Source: Trichaptum fuscoviolaceum
Taxonomy: Eukaryota; Basidiomycota; Agaricomycetes; Hymenochaetales; Trichaptaceae
Direction of reading: 5' to 3'
Length of the DNA stretch: 64,000 nt
NCBI GenBank assembly: GCA_910574455.1
Contig: CAJSYZ010000009.1
Location: 4,853,040 to 4,917,039 of the forward strand
The notes below the pieces were generated by a model. The model was not told the origin of the DNA. It saw nothing but the letters and a program-made list of their open reading frames with translations, and searched no databases. Of the stretch, positions 22,740-34,699 are shown one piece after another. Every line of letters starts with the position of its first letter. Positions within the stretch are counted from its first letter, which is position 1. The position numbers and the translations under genes are program-made.

Positions 22740-22990
22740 GCTCATCATTGTTGAATGAGTTGTTCCAGCACCTTGGGTGCACGGGTGAGCCTGTTGGCCA
22801 CCATTACACCTACAAAAGACATATATTAGTACATATTAGGGAAGAGGAAGGCTAATAAAACATACCTTTAGTGAGCTGGTTCATACGAAGCTTTTTCATG
22901 GGGTGGTAAAGGGGTGTGATGACGGTGAGCAAGGCCAAAGCGACGACGAAGGAGGCCGCGCGTTGTCTCCAAACGTGAGAATGCGCGTCC
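22740..22990 (-). pseudogene. Possible captured gene fragment with an intron
   Basis: On the minus strand a frame reading ITPLYHPMKKLRMNQLTK meets GTATGT...TTTGTAG (about 22808-22865) and resumes as VMVANRLTRAPKVLEQL before a stop. The clean donor and acceptor suggest a host exon pair carried by the element. I do not recognise the protein. Confidence 0.35.
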
Positions 22991-23109
22991 AAATTGGGTA
23001 TGTTGTATTTTCTTCATTTTTGAGCATGCAAAACATATTAATTGCTCATCTTTGTATTGTGCTTTATATCAGGCACAAACATTACGCATATGAAATATAG
23101 AATAGAGAA

Positions 23110-24060
23110 TCTAACTGCGAAGTTACAGAATATAATGGGCTAAATTGGGCTCACAAATAAGTTGCAAGTGCTGAAGTGCAGCCTGTATGCATGCTAATGC
23201 ATATGTTTTTGATTTGTTTAAACATACCGCTTGCATGGATGTCTTTCAAATCTCACGAAGATCTAATATGAGTGTACTAGTACTCACTAAAAAAGTTTCA
23301 GAGTGTGTAGAGACTGTAGTACTCCGATAGAATCTAAACAATGCTCAAAACTAGTACTTTTTGCATAAAATCATGCACATTACATGTTCTTCACTGGATA
23401 TATATGCATTACCCTCATTAATAAATTCTGCAGGATATGTAGCTTTGAAGAAGAGATAATAAAGAATGTTTGTAGAAGTTTTGACAGAGCTCCACTAACT
23501 GGACTTGTTGTCAGTGCTCATATGTAGTTGAGGTCAGTAGGTTTCAGGTGAGTTTAGCTTGATCTCATGCATTCGAGTGCACGAAATCGAGATCACTACA
23601 TTCTAGCAAACCTGCAACTCCAATTCCTCTTGCATTTGCTTCTATTTTACGAGTACTCTTGAATGCAAAAGAGATCCAAAATTTACAAGGCCAATTAAAT
23701 ATTCTATTCCAAAAAAAGTGAAATGATTACTTGTAGAATCAGTGTTTGCTTCACCAAATTATATTGGAATGAACAATAAATATTGATAAAATTATATTCA
23801 ATTTATATTGTACAGCACTTGCATATCGCATAGCGTGCCTGAGTATCAGATGTGCTGCTGAAGTGTTTCTGGGCACGAAATGTGCTCAGAGATGCTTCAG
23901 TTGCCACTTCCGGCAACTTCCGGGCGATGTTGAACGCGTGTGTGCGTCGTCTTTTTTGCATTCAACATCGTCCATGACTATCAAGGATGGCCTCCAGGCC
24001 TCAAATTAACATGGTAAGTTATCTAATTTCTTTTGCTATCATTATATGTAAGCTAATAAC
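23110..24060. other. AT-rich interior of the long-TIR element, nothing recognised
   Basis: No open frame of note, no tRNA-like boxes and no simple repeats beyond short A/T runs. After 24060 several overlapping frames are open on both strands (24064-24500), which is typical of GC-richer captured DNA but shows no domain. Confidence 0.3.
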
Positions 24061-25400
24061 CCACTATAGGTGACTCTGTATCCCTGACAGACACCACAGA
24101 CACGTCTGCTCTGTGGATACACGACAGACACATCTGTGCCAACGGACGACTTCGCCAGTGCCCATCACACATGCAAGCCGCAGAGGCTCGAATATCTCCC
24201 GTGGTCTGTTGCCGCCTTGCGCAACCTCTATTCTACGGCTTCCTTCAACGGCGCTGAGCGAAGCCCTCTCGCGTCGCTGCAATAGCTTCAATCCATTTCA
24301 TGGCGCCTCTGTTTTCACCCGCATTCAACATCGATGACTTGGGCGAGAAGCTGCCTCCAATGGCTGCAGGGCTTGGGATTGTCGGCAGAGGAGGCTGCAT
24401 GTGGATTCTGGACTACCCAGCGGCAAGAGCTGCGGCAGAGGCAGCAGGCTGCCCCGGTGCATGTGCCTGCAGCGCCTTTGCTGACGGCAACACCAAATGA
24501 TCAGAGGGGTAGAATGAAGCATTCATGGGCGGAATGGGGCAAACCAAGGACGGCTGAAGTTGGGCAGGCGGAGATGCAGGAAAGACACGTAGAAGCAAAC
24601 CCGAAACAGTTGGACGGCGGGGGCAGCTCACCGTCAACAAGGACAACGCTGAGAGATTTCTTGATGTATAATTAAATAGACAGATAAATATATTTATTTT
24701 TCTGCTATACAAAATTGCATTCTACTATGAATTTAATGCACAATGCAAAAAAACGGAAGCCAAACGGACGAGTATTGAGCGAGACGGCCGTGCTCGCTGT
24801 TGGCGACGGCGAGCAAGGTTGTGGTGACGGCGGGACATGTGACGGTGGTAACTAGATCACCGGTAACCGGCACCAGTGCCACTGGCGGTACTAGACCCTT
24901 AGGCCTGCTTGAAGAGCTCGAGATATCTAAAAGCTCTCGAGCTATTCAGCCAGGTATTAAAACACTTATGGACAGCCAAACTCGAAGCACATTTGCTGGG
25001 TCACCTCGCAGTGGTGTCCAAGCACTTGTGCCCCATTCCTCGGGCTCATTAGGTGAAAAATCTGTCTTCATGGGTATGGCTCCGACCAGTTGAGGAATGG
25101 TGTGTTGAGCAGAGCAACCTCCTGCATTCTTAGTCAGCACGAGACACCTCGAGATGACCGGAGCGACGTACCATATTCAGCCACGTCTCGCAACATCGAA
25201 GACATAGCATACCATCTACGCCTGGAAATCCCGGATGTCATCCTTCTCCTCCAAATCGCTCTCAATGCCAAGAGCGAAGCTTGCCGCTCTCATGATCTTG
25301 CAAGAGGATCTCTAAGCGTGTTATGTGCACCTGGATTGCTTCAGCGGTGCTTTCATGGCTAAGCAGAAGCGTTGAAACGTACAGCTAGACTCTAGTGATG

Positions 25401-26151
25401 TGGAGCGTCCGCGGCGTCGATTGTCACATCCGTGACCGTGACTTCAACTTGGCCGCCGATTGCCGGCCCGGGTCTGCACTCTTCCTCACAGGCCCAGATG
25501 AAACTTTGATTAACGCTCTCCGCTGCACGTCGATCATCGCCCCGGGCTGCTTCTCATATAGTGTCAAGCGACTATTATACGACAAGTCGCAGGTCAGTCA
25601 CAAGGATGAGAGAGAACGTAGGGATATTCAAACCCTGAAGTAAGAGCCGATTCATGATTTAAGTTGCGAGTTGTTCAACGCCGTGCGCTGCTGAGCCAAA
25701 CTGGTGTCACCATTTATCGCCGATGGATCGCGATCTTCCGCCTCCCTTCATCAGCGCACAATACGAGAGATGAGTGACGCCCTTCGCCTTCTGATTCTGT
25801 TGCTTTTCAAGCCAACGCTTGTGACGCTCGTACGTCCGAGGGTCAGGGACACGTGGCATTATCTGGCGTTGGCGAAACCTCAAAGCACTATGCGAACTCG
25901 ATTACAGGAAGACTTCAAGTTTAAGCTTCGCGAACGATGTATTAACAAGTGTGGATGTTGCTCGACTTTTCAAGATATCAACTATCATACCGAAGATTCG
26001 GATCAGCGCCGGAATTGATGCTTCTATTACTGCTGTCTTAGTCAACCCTGCCTTGTGTTGTACGCATGTTCCATATTAGAGTCTATTCTCTTCAGCAACG
26101 ACGATTCTCCTTTCTCTCACTTCCCTCATTCGTCTGCTCGTAGTCGACGAT
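25401..26151 (+). promoter_or_regulatory. Intergenic region between the KAP123 pseudogene and gene B
   Basis: Divergent intergenic DNA shared with 46470-47247 and 55450-56335. It includes blocks near TCACATCCGTGACCGTGAC and GTCGCAGGTCAGTCACAAGG. It would hold the promoters of both the minus-strand KAP123 copy and gene B. Confidence 0.4.
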
Positions 26152-29100
26152 ATGCCAGGTTCGTCCTTTCTTACTGCGTGTTATCATTCCTGCTGACAAA
26201 CTTTCACAGATCCAGAAATAGGTTTGCAATTACCAGTAGCTCGCGTCCAATGAGATATTGATAACGTCCAGGTGTCAATTCGACACAAGAGACGAACGCT
26301 ATCCTCCTCCGACTTGTTGGTGCCACCGAGGAAATCCGCGACCTTCTTCGCCAGAAGGCAGGTCAAAGAGATGGTAAGATGCAATTCCACAGAGCTTCAA
26401 CGCACGCTAATTTGTAACTCAGAGACAGCTCAGCAAATCGACCATGCTTTACAGCAAGATGAAGATTCACCAGAAGTAGCAGTCACTAATCAGGAACCTC
26501 CCAACGATCATGCGGCAATCGTTGAGATCAACAATCAAAGTAAGTAATTGTTGGATGATGACAGCTGTATTGGCTCAGGGGTATAAACAGGCAATTGGCC
26601 AAGCGTTGAAAAGATAGCGGCATACAGAAGCAGATGCGCGAAACACAAAAGGTACTATATCCGATCTATTTCATCAAACGATCTAATACCATGAACTTCT
26701 TTCTATTCAAGCGAGTGTAAGAAGATGCAGGTAGAGGTACGTATCAGGCCTTTCTCTAACATATATCCCTGAGTAACACAGGATAGTTGAGATGCTTCAT
26801 TTTGCACTTGGGCATTGTTGGGGGCGACATCAGGGAAATTGAAATGGCAGAATCACTACGGAACGGATTGCTTAATACCGTAAAATGTCTGGAGAAGGCA
26901 TTCGATGCGACTACCGATGGTACGTGATCCTATTTTGTAGGCGAAGCTATTGCATGATTGCCGACGGTTTGTTAGAGAGACTGGCTGCGATGATGGAAGC
27001 TCGCTGGTCCTTCACTAGGCTTCATGCCTTCGTTTATGATTTCGATGAAAGCCCGCACCAGAACGATGCAGTTTATCCTGATAAACTCAATCAATGGAAG
27101 AGCATCACTTATGTGAGTTCAGAGTACATCTTGCTAATGCGAAGATTTATCCTTCTTCGCAAAGAATGGATATTTCAAAATCCGCAGTAAGGATCAAATT
27201 CTATCAACCCGCAGCTTGTACACTAATGATGCGTGGTACAGACCTCGTAAATGGTGGTAAATTTGTCGAATGCTTGGAATTCATCCACGATGTCTTCTTC
27301 TCCGAGTTGGAAACGGCGATGAGCGGCGTCATCAAAGCACTGACAACATTCGAAGAGAAATGTAAGTAGTTAAGTGCTGTGAATCTCTGGTCTTGTTTAC
27401 GTTCTCAAATGGTGGCCGTCTTGGTTTCTTGTAGCTGCGAGTGAATGGCTAGCGAGGCAGAAGATAAATGACTACAAAGACTGGTGTGCGGAATACATAA
27501 AGATTGTCTTCCCATCCACGAATGCGATGGGAGAGCAGGGTGGTTGGTTAGAGTCTCATGAGTACGTGCACTTCGGAAAACGACTTGCAGAGCACAGAAG
27601 GTATGGCATCCCGTATACGTATCACTATCCGATCTGACATGCTTGTCTTTAGATTGTGTGAGGACATGCGGGTAGAGGTAAGTAAGTAGCTTCTGCAGCT
27701 CAGATGTTGCTTTAACGACATTTCAGTTAGACCACCTTGCAACTCACTATATTATTATCGGAGGTGACAACGTGGTCATTGAAGCAACAAATATGCTCAA
27801 GGAGGAGCTACTCTCTCATTCTCAGTATCTTGAGAATGCCCTTCTTAGTCGACCACGAGGTTGGTAATATGCTATGTAATGGGCGAGCAAGCTCTAATAT
27901 GCAGCTTTAATAGATTTCCGAACGGAAATGAGTAACGTGATGCAAAGCCTTCTATTTGCTGTCATTCGCTTTCAAAGCAGTCTCTACCATCAAAAACACG
28001 CATTTTACTTCCGAAACGTCAAGCAATGGGTAACTTGTACATGGGTGAGTACCGCGTCTATGGTGGACATGTAACATTGATTCATCGACGCATAGATCGG
28101 AGCACACAGAATTTTGAGTATGCAAGAAGGATATTGTCGATGGTCTCCGTATTTCTGACGGTATCGTGGGTCTAGGTTTGTTGCAACGCGGGGAAGAGTT
28201 TCAATGCTTGTCTTACGTCTGCAACACTTTCCTTTCGGAATTTGACCGCGCGATGATCGGTATGACACATGGGGAACTAATGAAATCGGAAGAGAAGTCC
28301 TTCAGCGCAGTACCGGAAGAACTGAAGACGTTCGGAAAGGAGTGTAAGTAGCCTGGCATACATCATATTAATACTATCTCTGACTGCAAACTAGCCCTAC
28401 CGAAATTCCTTGTTGACCAGATGGAGAGGGACACAACACGATATATCAACTTGACGACAATTGCTACCTTCTTCTCTAGTGTGACAGCAACCACGCTGCA
28501 GTTCACGTACGCACCGACGGACTCGGAACCGTCGAACTCCTTGAGAGGGGTGGTCAATCTTTTCTGGTTCTTGTCGCTAGTCTTCAGTGTATCGTCGGGT
28601 GTGAGTAGCCTGTTGGGTCTGACGTGGAGGAAGTCTTCGATGTGCGTGACCTTTTTCATCTATAATCTAGGCAATACTGATGAGTGTTGAAGATACGACT
28701 CTCGTGTTCCTCCAAAACTGATTCGCATGTGGTTTGACAAGGCACCCATGCTGTTCCTGATTATTGCGGCCGTCGCGTTTGTTCTTGGATTGAACCTGTT
28801 CGCCTACTTGTCTCTTCAGGTTCGTCATAACATTGAAGAATCAGAATATAGTCTAATGAATAGCCAGCCACGATATGTCTCTTTTTCAACGACCATTCTC
28901 ACCGGGATACACGGCGCGTGCTTACTAACCGTTACGGCTTGGTTTATATACCAACTCAAGCACGAGTCCATTTGGGCTGGTTGGGTCAGGACGGTCATGA
29001 AGCCAATTACAACAATCATAGGATGGATCAGCACAGGCGTGAAATGGATTTGGCAGATGGTAAAGCGGCCCTACGAGAAGTACAAGGAGAACTTACATCT

Positions 29101-30141
29101 GCAGCGCAACATCTACTGGTATTTCCTGCTTCTCTTGCTATGCCAAATTCGTGCTGACGATAGATTTGAAGGGCATTCGGGATTGACAACCGCGTAGCAC
29201 GGCTAAACTACGACATAGAATGGGAGCTGAACTGGCCAGGGCCGTATCTCCTTTCAAAGTTCATCCGCTGCTTTGCATATCCAATCAAGAGATGCTGGCT
29301 GGTGACAAAGAAGGCTCTTTCTCAGCTAGGGTGTTGGGCGCGAAGTCATATATGTGTGCCCTCATACACTTTGAACGCGGAAGGAGACGCCGAGTCTGGA
29401 GCAAGGAGCAGACGGGATACTGCTACAGTGGTCGAGGAAGACCCCTCGCATGGCCCTGCTGAAAAAGCCAAGAACGAGTTTCGTAAATCTCTGAAAAGGG
29501 TGTTTAGCAATGACGATAGAGTAGACAGAATCATACGCCTAATTGGGACATGGGAAGACGAAATGTAAGTCCCTCTGCTTATCTGCATGGTGCATCTACT
29601 AAGATGCATTAGCGTCGCTAATAATCCATCATTTATAAGATACTTCAGAGCAGGAGTTCTCTGGGGATACCCAGATCTCCTCGAGAAATTGTACGGGGAA
29701 GTACGTTCTGCTCTGACCGAAGAGCGCGAGAAAGGAGTAGAGAGGGAGAAAGAGAAGCAGCAAGAGACGACTGTGGATGATCTCAACAATGTACCTGAAG
29801 TCATGGAAGAAAACGAGGACGATACCGGATCGGCTCCACCCCAATTCGACCCGCCTGTCCCTCTTGATGATGGATCAGGACCATTGGCCTTGACACAGAC
29901 AGATGTCCAGCCGGATAGCGGAACTCGACCGATCGATTATCTTCCCACTTCGATTGGACGTCTATCTACACCAGCAACCGCAACCACGGAAGCACTCGAA
30001 TCTACATCTGGCTGTCCCTTCCCGCAGCCAGACACAGGAGAAGCGGATACTTCGCCTGGTGAGATTGAAGAAGTCCCGGGGCCCTCCATACCAGGCGTAA
30101 ATGATGAGGAATTGCGCGTGGCGCAAAGCAAGGAAGAGTAG
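26152..30141 (+). CDS. Paralogue B of the array: repeat-containing four-TM membrane protein
   Basis: Multi-exon gene of roughly 900 residues. Start: ATGCCAG joined to a 12-nt microexon (26210-26221), then GVNSTQETN. R1 spans about 26590-27361 with a 22-nt microexon (27165-27186, NGYFKI); R2 spans 27435-28343. Membrane exons: TM1 and TM2 (28395-28645: TTIATFFSSVTATTLQF; VNLFWFLSLVFSVSSGVSSL), TM3 (28727-28819), an intron at 28820-28867, TM4 (28868-about 28975). One KWIW motif, then GIDNRVARLN, WGYPDLLEK and a Ser/Pro/acidic tail ending at 30141. The spacing of hydrophobic segments and the WFLSLVxS motif resemble DUF6535. The R2 microexon donor reads GG rather than GT (about 28133), so one intron is uncertain. 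Role unknown. Confidence 0.65.
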
Positions 30142-30616
30142 TGGATGTGATGTCGAAGCTCATAGCAAAGGTATGAACATTTATGGATTTCGAAGGGATA
30201 CTCCTGTAGGCGTATATGGGGCGCAAGCAGGACATGTACATTACATTCACCTCATTTGCCAACATTTGCTATTTTAATCAGAATCACTGCATAGTGACTC
30301 TCGCAACGTAGTCAACATCTACTCATGTGTGCATGATTTGTTAAGGACAAAAAATAGCATACTTCAATCAGTGACAGCATTGAGATTCAATCAATATTCT
30401 ATTTCATGATATTGGTACAGCATCGTGATTGTTAAATCCTGAAGTTTTACAGTAGGACGTCCTTTTTGCATAGCTATAATAATATTCAATCGTTTGTCGC
30501 CTAAGGAACACAATGAATCTCTATGAGAGGAGTGAAACACGAGAATCATACGATACTCAAGCTTAAGCTTCAAGTATTTACATATTTGTTTTGACCCAAC
30601 TACTACATACATACAC
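30142..30616. other. Downstream of gene B, no gene seen
   Basis: AT-rich intergenic DNA. AATAAA-like sites are absent close to the gene B stop, but poly(A) signals in these fungi are loose. Nothing else recognised. Confidence 0.3.
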
Positions 30617-31392
30617 CTACATGCTTTGTGAACCGTCATTAATATCGCAGCTACGCGCACTGCCTGGGCTTGCGTCCGACATATCGGTATCCTCCTTGCT
30701 GTAGGTGCGGGATCGAACGCCCTGAATGTCTGATGGTATGCCGATGATATACGAGAGGCCTTCCTCATTGTGTTTGCGGCGAGCGTAGGACTTGCTCATA
30801 AAAAGATTTTTGTCCATAAAATTAGTCAATGTCAGGTATGGGAATAATGATACTAGTTCGTCGACTATCATCGATTGAAGTATATCACGGATCGCGCACA
30901 GCTGTTGTTCGGCGAATGTTTTGTCCCGTCGCCGAATATCTGAATAGAGCGCTTATTTTATGTATTACAAAATTAAAGTAAGGAATAGGATCAAAGCTAT
31001 CGATCAAGAATCAAGAACGAGGTATGCACGTTATGGGGTGGGAAGAGATGACCCTGTTCAGTACCACCATGCCGAAGCGACCGGAGAGAGAGAGGCAGTC
31101 CTATGATGACAGCTGCCGGTGGCCCGGAAGCTTGAAGATTGCTGTGCGTTGGCGAATTGTCGCTGTGTGAAGATTCATATTGAAAGCTGCCGTCTGCGAG
31201 AGATATGTTGAGAGAGTTGAAGATTGCAGTTTTTACGGGAGGTGTTCGCATTATTATCCGCCAGAATACCATCGTAGAGTTTTGAATCTGTGCACTAGGC
31301 AACGAGAGCAAGGTAAAGAAGAAGCCACCCGAGGATCGCCGCTTCTTTTGATGATAAAGAGATAGCCAACCGTTTTTTGATGGCAAAAGCAA
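30617..31392 (-). CDS. Hypothetical spliced gene, minus strand
   Basis: A 3' exon (about 30945-30617) is well formed: it opens after a TTCAG acceptor, reads RRRDKTFAEQQLCAIRDILQ and then SKSYARRKHNEEGL, and ends in an Asp/Ser-rich tail. An upstream frame (31392-about 31040) could be the preceding exon, ending near a GTGCAT donor. The protein is not recognised. Lack of a copy elsewhere in the window shows it is not part of the duplicated unit. Confidence 0.35.
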
Positions 31393-31752
31393 ACCCTGCC
31401 AGCTTCTTCGAGGATTTCAAATCAATGCGATTAGAAACACTTGCACCCACCGCAATCAAGGACGAAAGAGAACGGAAACTGCAAAAAGCATAGCTAAGGG
31501 CTGATGACGCGTAGATCAAAGGAACAAAAGGGATCCCAGTGGCCTGAGTGGCAGTGGCGCGCGCGAAGTTGTTCGGTCTCCGCCTGAAGTGCCCCGGTGG
31601 GCGGCGGTGTGCGTGGTGCGAAAGGCCAGATAGACGCTTTCGCTAGGACTTGACATTCGGCTTCGACATCGACATCGAGCACAGCGACATCGATGACGAC
31701 CTCGAGAACGAAACGACGACGCCGGGAGAGAGGCGGGGTGACATGCGACTAG

Positions 31753-33830
31753 ATGAACCCTTTCCTCAAATACTCATCTAACAACACTTCCCTCTCCCAT
31801 CCTCCTTCCCAGGGTAGCTCTGGCCCCTCCGGCACCACGCCACATGTAATTACCAAATTAGTGTATAAAACAAATAAACCAAACTTTGAAACTACAATGC
31901 ATAAACAACACCTACGGGGCCAGAGCTACCCTGGCATAATTTTCTTTGTAAGCATGCCCGCTCACCACGCGGAAAGTGCCGCGCGATGCGCGACACACCT
32001 CCTAAAACGGTAAGAGGCCGCCGTCGGGCAATAGCAGCCTCGAAACATAGCAAAAAGACATTCTGAGGCTTAAATTATCTTACAGCTGTCATCAATATAG
32101 TACAAAAATCTACTTTAAGCTTTTAAAGGCACTCCTCTAGCAATAAACAACACATTGCTGCAATGAGACAATGCATGTAGTGTATGCTCCTAGGAATATT
32201 TCAATGCTCTGATTAGGTGCCAATATTTTGCGGTAATACACCATATATATCTGCTAGTTATGAATATTGTATTTTTGCTGGGAAATGATGCACTTAATTG
32301 CATGTTTTCGAGGCTGCTATTGCCCGACGGCGGCCTCTTACCGTTTTAGGAGGTGTGTCGCGCATCGCGCGGCACTTTCCGCGTGGTGAGCGGGCATGCT
32401 TACAAAGAAAATTATGCCAGGGTAGCTCTGGCCCCGTAGGTGTTGTTTATGCATTGTAGTTTCAAAGTTTGGTTTATTTGTTTCATACACTAATTTAGTG
32501 ATTACATGTGGCGTGGTGCCGGAGGGGCCAGAGCTACCCTGGGAAGGAGGATGTCCCTCTCCCAGCTTCCGACATCCTCTCCACCCGCGCCGCCCCGTCC
32601 CCGTCCCCGGCGCCAGCGCCCACAGCGACGACGACGCACGCTGCCTTCCGGCCTCGGGCCGACCCTGTTGTCTCTAACGAACGAAAACGCGCGGGCACGT
32701 CGGCCGGCTGGAAGGCGAATCTGCATTATCACAAACAGCAGCAGCAGCAGCAGCCACAACAACATCCACCCAATCCATATGCCTTCTCCACCCCGCCCCG
32801 CCCGCCGTCCTCCGCGCGGCAGGCAACGACGCACACGACCTCGATCCCCGCAACGGCGGCAGCGGGCGCCCCGCCGCTGGACGATTCGATCCGCTGCATC
32901 TGCACGCACGCCTTCGACGACGGCTTTTCTATCATGTGCGACGTCTGCCACCTGTGGTCGCCGGCTTCTGCTATGGCGTCTCCTTCGGCACGCCGCTCCC
33001 CGACATCTGGGTCTGCGCCCTCTGCGAGCCTGCGCGCTATCCGACGTTCACCGCCGAGTATAGAGAGAAGTTGATGCGGATGATGAAGGCGCGCAAGAGG
33101 GAGATGACAATGTCGGCACTGGCGAGTGCGGGCGTGATGGCCCCACCGCTTATGCTGAAGAGTGTGGGTGTGGTGAATGGGGTGCATGCTGTGCATGGGT
33201 CGGCTAACACGACAACGACAACGAATGGCGGGCGAAACGAGATTGCCGAGCGTGTCTCTCACACCCCGTCGCCCCGGGCATGGCGCGATCGAGCAACTCC
33301 AGCGGGCAGGGCGCATTCTCGTCGATAGCGGGTTCATCATATGCAACAGGTGTCCCACAGACATCGGGCGCGGGCGTGGATGAAGAACACATCGACATCG
33401 AGGAGGACTGGCGCATGGCGTACGTGCACACGGACTGCTATATCGTTCCCAGCCGGCAGACGCGCGACCGCCCGAAGACGTGTGCCTAGAAATGGCACGG
33501 CGTGCACGCGCTCTCGCCTTCGCCCTCCGCATCTCTACCGCTGACGCTGTCAATGGAGGACGTGCGCCAGACACCAAAGATACACGTCGTCCCGCTGCAC
33601 GCCGTTATGATTGACATTAGCGCGTCCGTCGAGGGACAGAGCCTCATCGCGCCGTACGTGAGCACCGTCGTCCCCAGCTCCGTGTACCTCGCGGACCCGC
33701 TGAGAGCGGCTATGGCACTGGTGTCAAAGGCTATGGCGGCTCCTCCGGTCCCGGATATCAAGAGGAGTACACTGCCCCACAGGCCATCGATTCCTTCCTT
33801 TCCTTCAGCTTCGAGAGCGGCGTAGGTCAC
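31753..33830 (+). pseudogene. PHD-finger protein pseudogene (SET3/SET4-like), split by a foldback element
   Basis: Starts MNPFLKYSSNN at 31753 and is interrupted at 31798 by a TIR element; the frame resumes after 32562. The PHD zinc finger is visible as IRCICTHAF..CDVCHLW (32890-32957), then in another frame FCYG...WVCALCEPARYP (32965-33040), so one base is missing around 32961, at the codon expected to encode the zinc-binding His. Further on, DIEEDWRMAYVHTDCYIVP (about 33397) and APYVSTVVPSSVYLADP (about 33650) lie in one frame interrupted by a stop at 33487. These match SET3/SET4-type chromatin proteins, but no SET domain is seen. Confidence 0.65.
31798..32553. mobile_element. Foldback/TIR element in the PHD gene
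   Basis: 756 bp. The two arms (about 31798-32047 and 32310-32553) are nearly perfect inverted repeats of about 245 bp starting CATCCTCCTTCCCAGGGTAG. A 9-bp TSD, TCCCTCTCC, lies at 31789-31797 and 32554-32562. The short palindrome-like word CCAGGGTAGCTCTGGCC occurs twice in each arm, once in each orientation. The 260-bp centre is AT-rich with no coding capacity. Long TIRs and a 9-bp TSD fit a Mutator-type MITE. Confidence 0.9.
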
Positions 33831-34560
33831 TTGAACGGCATCACTACCACGGGCGGCGCACCTGCCCTCGCAAATTAACACAATCGGGGAAGTGGAAATG
33901 GTGGATACGGGGATGCAGGAGGAGTGGGCGGTGCTGCAATTGCGATGGTGCAGGAAATGTGAACGGCACTAGAAGTGCAGGTCAGACGTCGCAGTTGGCC
34001 CGCTTCGAAAAGTATGCCAAACGACTTCACCGCTGATGGTGCTTGAGCAGCGCCTCACTAGCTTTCGTTCCCTGAGGAAGATGACGACCCTATCTCCTCG
34101 TCCTACCCAGCTTGGGACTTGGGCGACTGCAGCCATCACGGACGTGAAGCCCCACGCAGAGGTCCACACCGATCCAAATACAGCCCCCGCATTTCACCAT
34201 TACCTCTCCATACTCGTACCACCAGTCCTCCCCCGCCCTCAGCACCTCCCCGTCCCCTATCTCGCTTGGTGGCGCCTCCTCGCCCTCAAATGTCTCCGTT
34301 TCCAGGTCGGTCGAGCTGTCGAACTGGAAGAAATCTATCTTCACGCTTCGCACCGAAGTCAGGACATACGGGTGAACTTATTGGGTGGTGGAGGGATCCA
34401 GACGACCTAGTGCACGTCTTGAACGCGTGTGCGCGTGGTCAGCATCTGGAAGGACAAGGAGGTGCGGTTAGTGGAGAGCACTTGGCCAGGACACTGAGAG
34501 GAAAAAAGCCAGGGGTGAGCGCATTTAGATGAAATAACACGGACTGACACTTACGACCTT
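33831..34560. other. Probable 3' remnants of the PHD gene, no clear frame
   Basis: Several overlapping frames are open on both strands (for example SFPEEDDDPISSSYPAWDLG-type sequence near 34070 on the plus strand) but none carries a domain I recognise. It may hold further decayed exons of the preceding gene. Confidence 0.3.
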
Positions 34561-34577
34561 CGTGATTCTACGATTTC

Positions 34578-34690
34578 ATGCCAGCGATGACTGCAGCCAT
34601 GACGTACCCGGTCCCTGGTGATCATCGCCGATCCTCCGAGTCCGCAATCGATGCCGCGCGATCGGCCATCCAGATCGGAATCGAGCGCAT
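34578..34690. repeat. Dispersed ~130-bp conserved motif, copy 2
   Basis: Contains GCGATGACTGCAGCCATGAC, GATCATCGCCGATCCTCCGA and CCAGATCGGAATCGA, as in the copies near 16.3, 42.6, 52.6 and 62.4 kb. Confidence 0.6.
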
Positions 34691-34699
34691 AAATTACTT

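Larger units (their letters stand above)
21882..25055. mobile_element. Long-TIR element with 8-bp TSD in the KAP123 pseudogene
   Basis: Length 3174 bp. The ends start CACCTAATGAGCCCGAGGAA and its complement; inverted arms run about 315 bp (21882-22195 and 24735-25055), with some internal divergence. The 8-bp TSD AAAAATCT is at 21874-21881 and 25056-25063. The arms contain a second palindromic motif, AGCTCGAGAGCTTTTAGATA. The interior is largely AT-rich and has no transposase. Eight-base TSDs fit hAT, P or related groups, but the termini do not decide. Confidence 0.8.
17989..25400 (-). pseudogene. KAP123 / importin beta-4 pseudogene upstream of gene B, split by two transposons
   Basis: Minus-strand pieces of karyopherin Kap123, an importin-beta HEAT-repeat receptor that carries ribosomal proteins and histones into the nucleus. 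From N- to C-terminal sense: 25064-25400 (HEAT pieces), 21482-21873 (AQILLTFSSLIKYG), 18550-18915, then 18010-18420 with SAISVENE and GQHFLPPI. The C-terminal exons seen in the 44-46 kb copy are missing. Frames are broken, and two TIR elements (18925-21472, 21882-25055) interrupt it. Identification rests on matching the order of remembered Kap123 motifs, especially in the copy at 43940-46470. Confidence 0.7.

Noticed and set aside
32502..33577. Several long Arg-rich frames on both strands around the PHD gene
   Set aside because: High GC DNA opens all frames; only the frames with PHD cysteines and the WRMAYV/YLADP motifs are supported.
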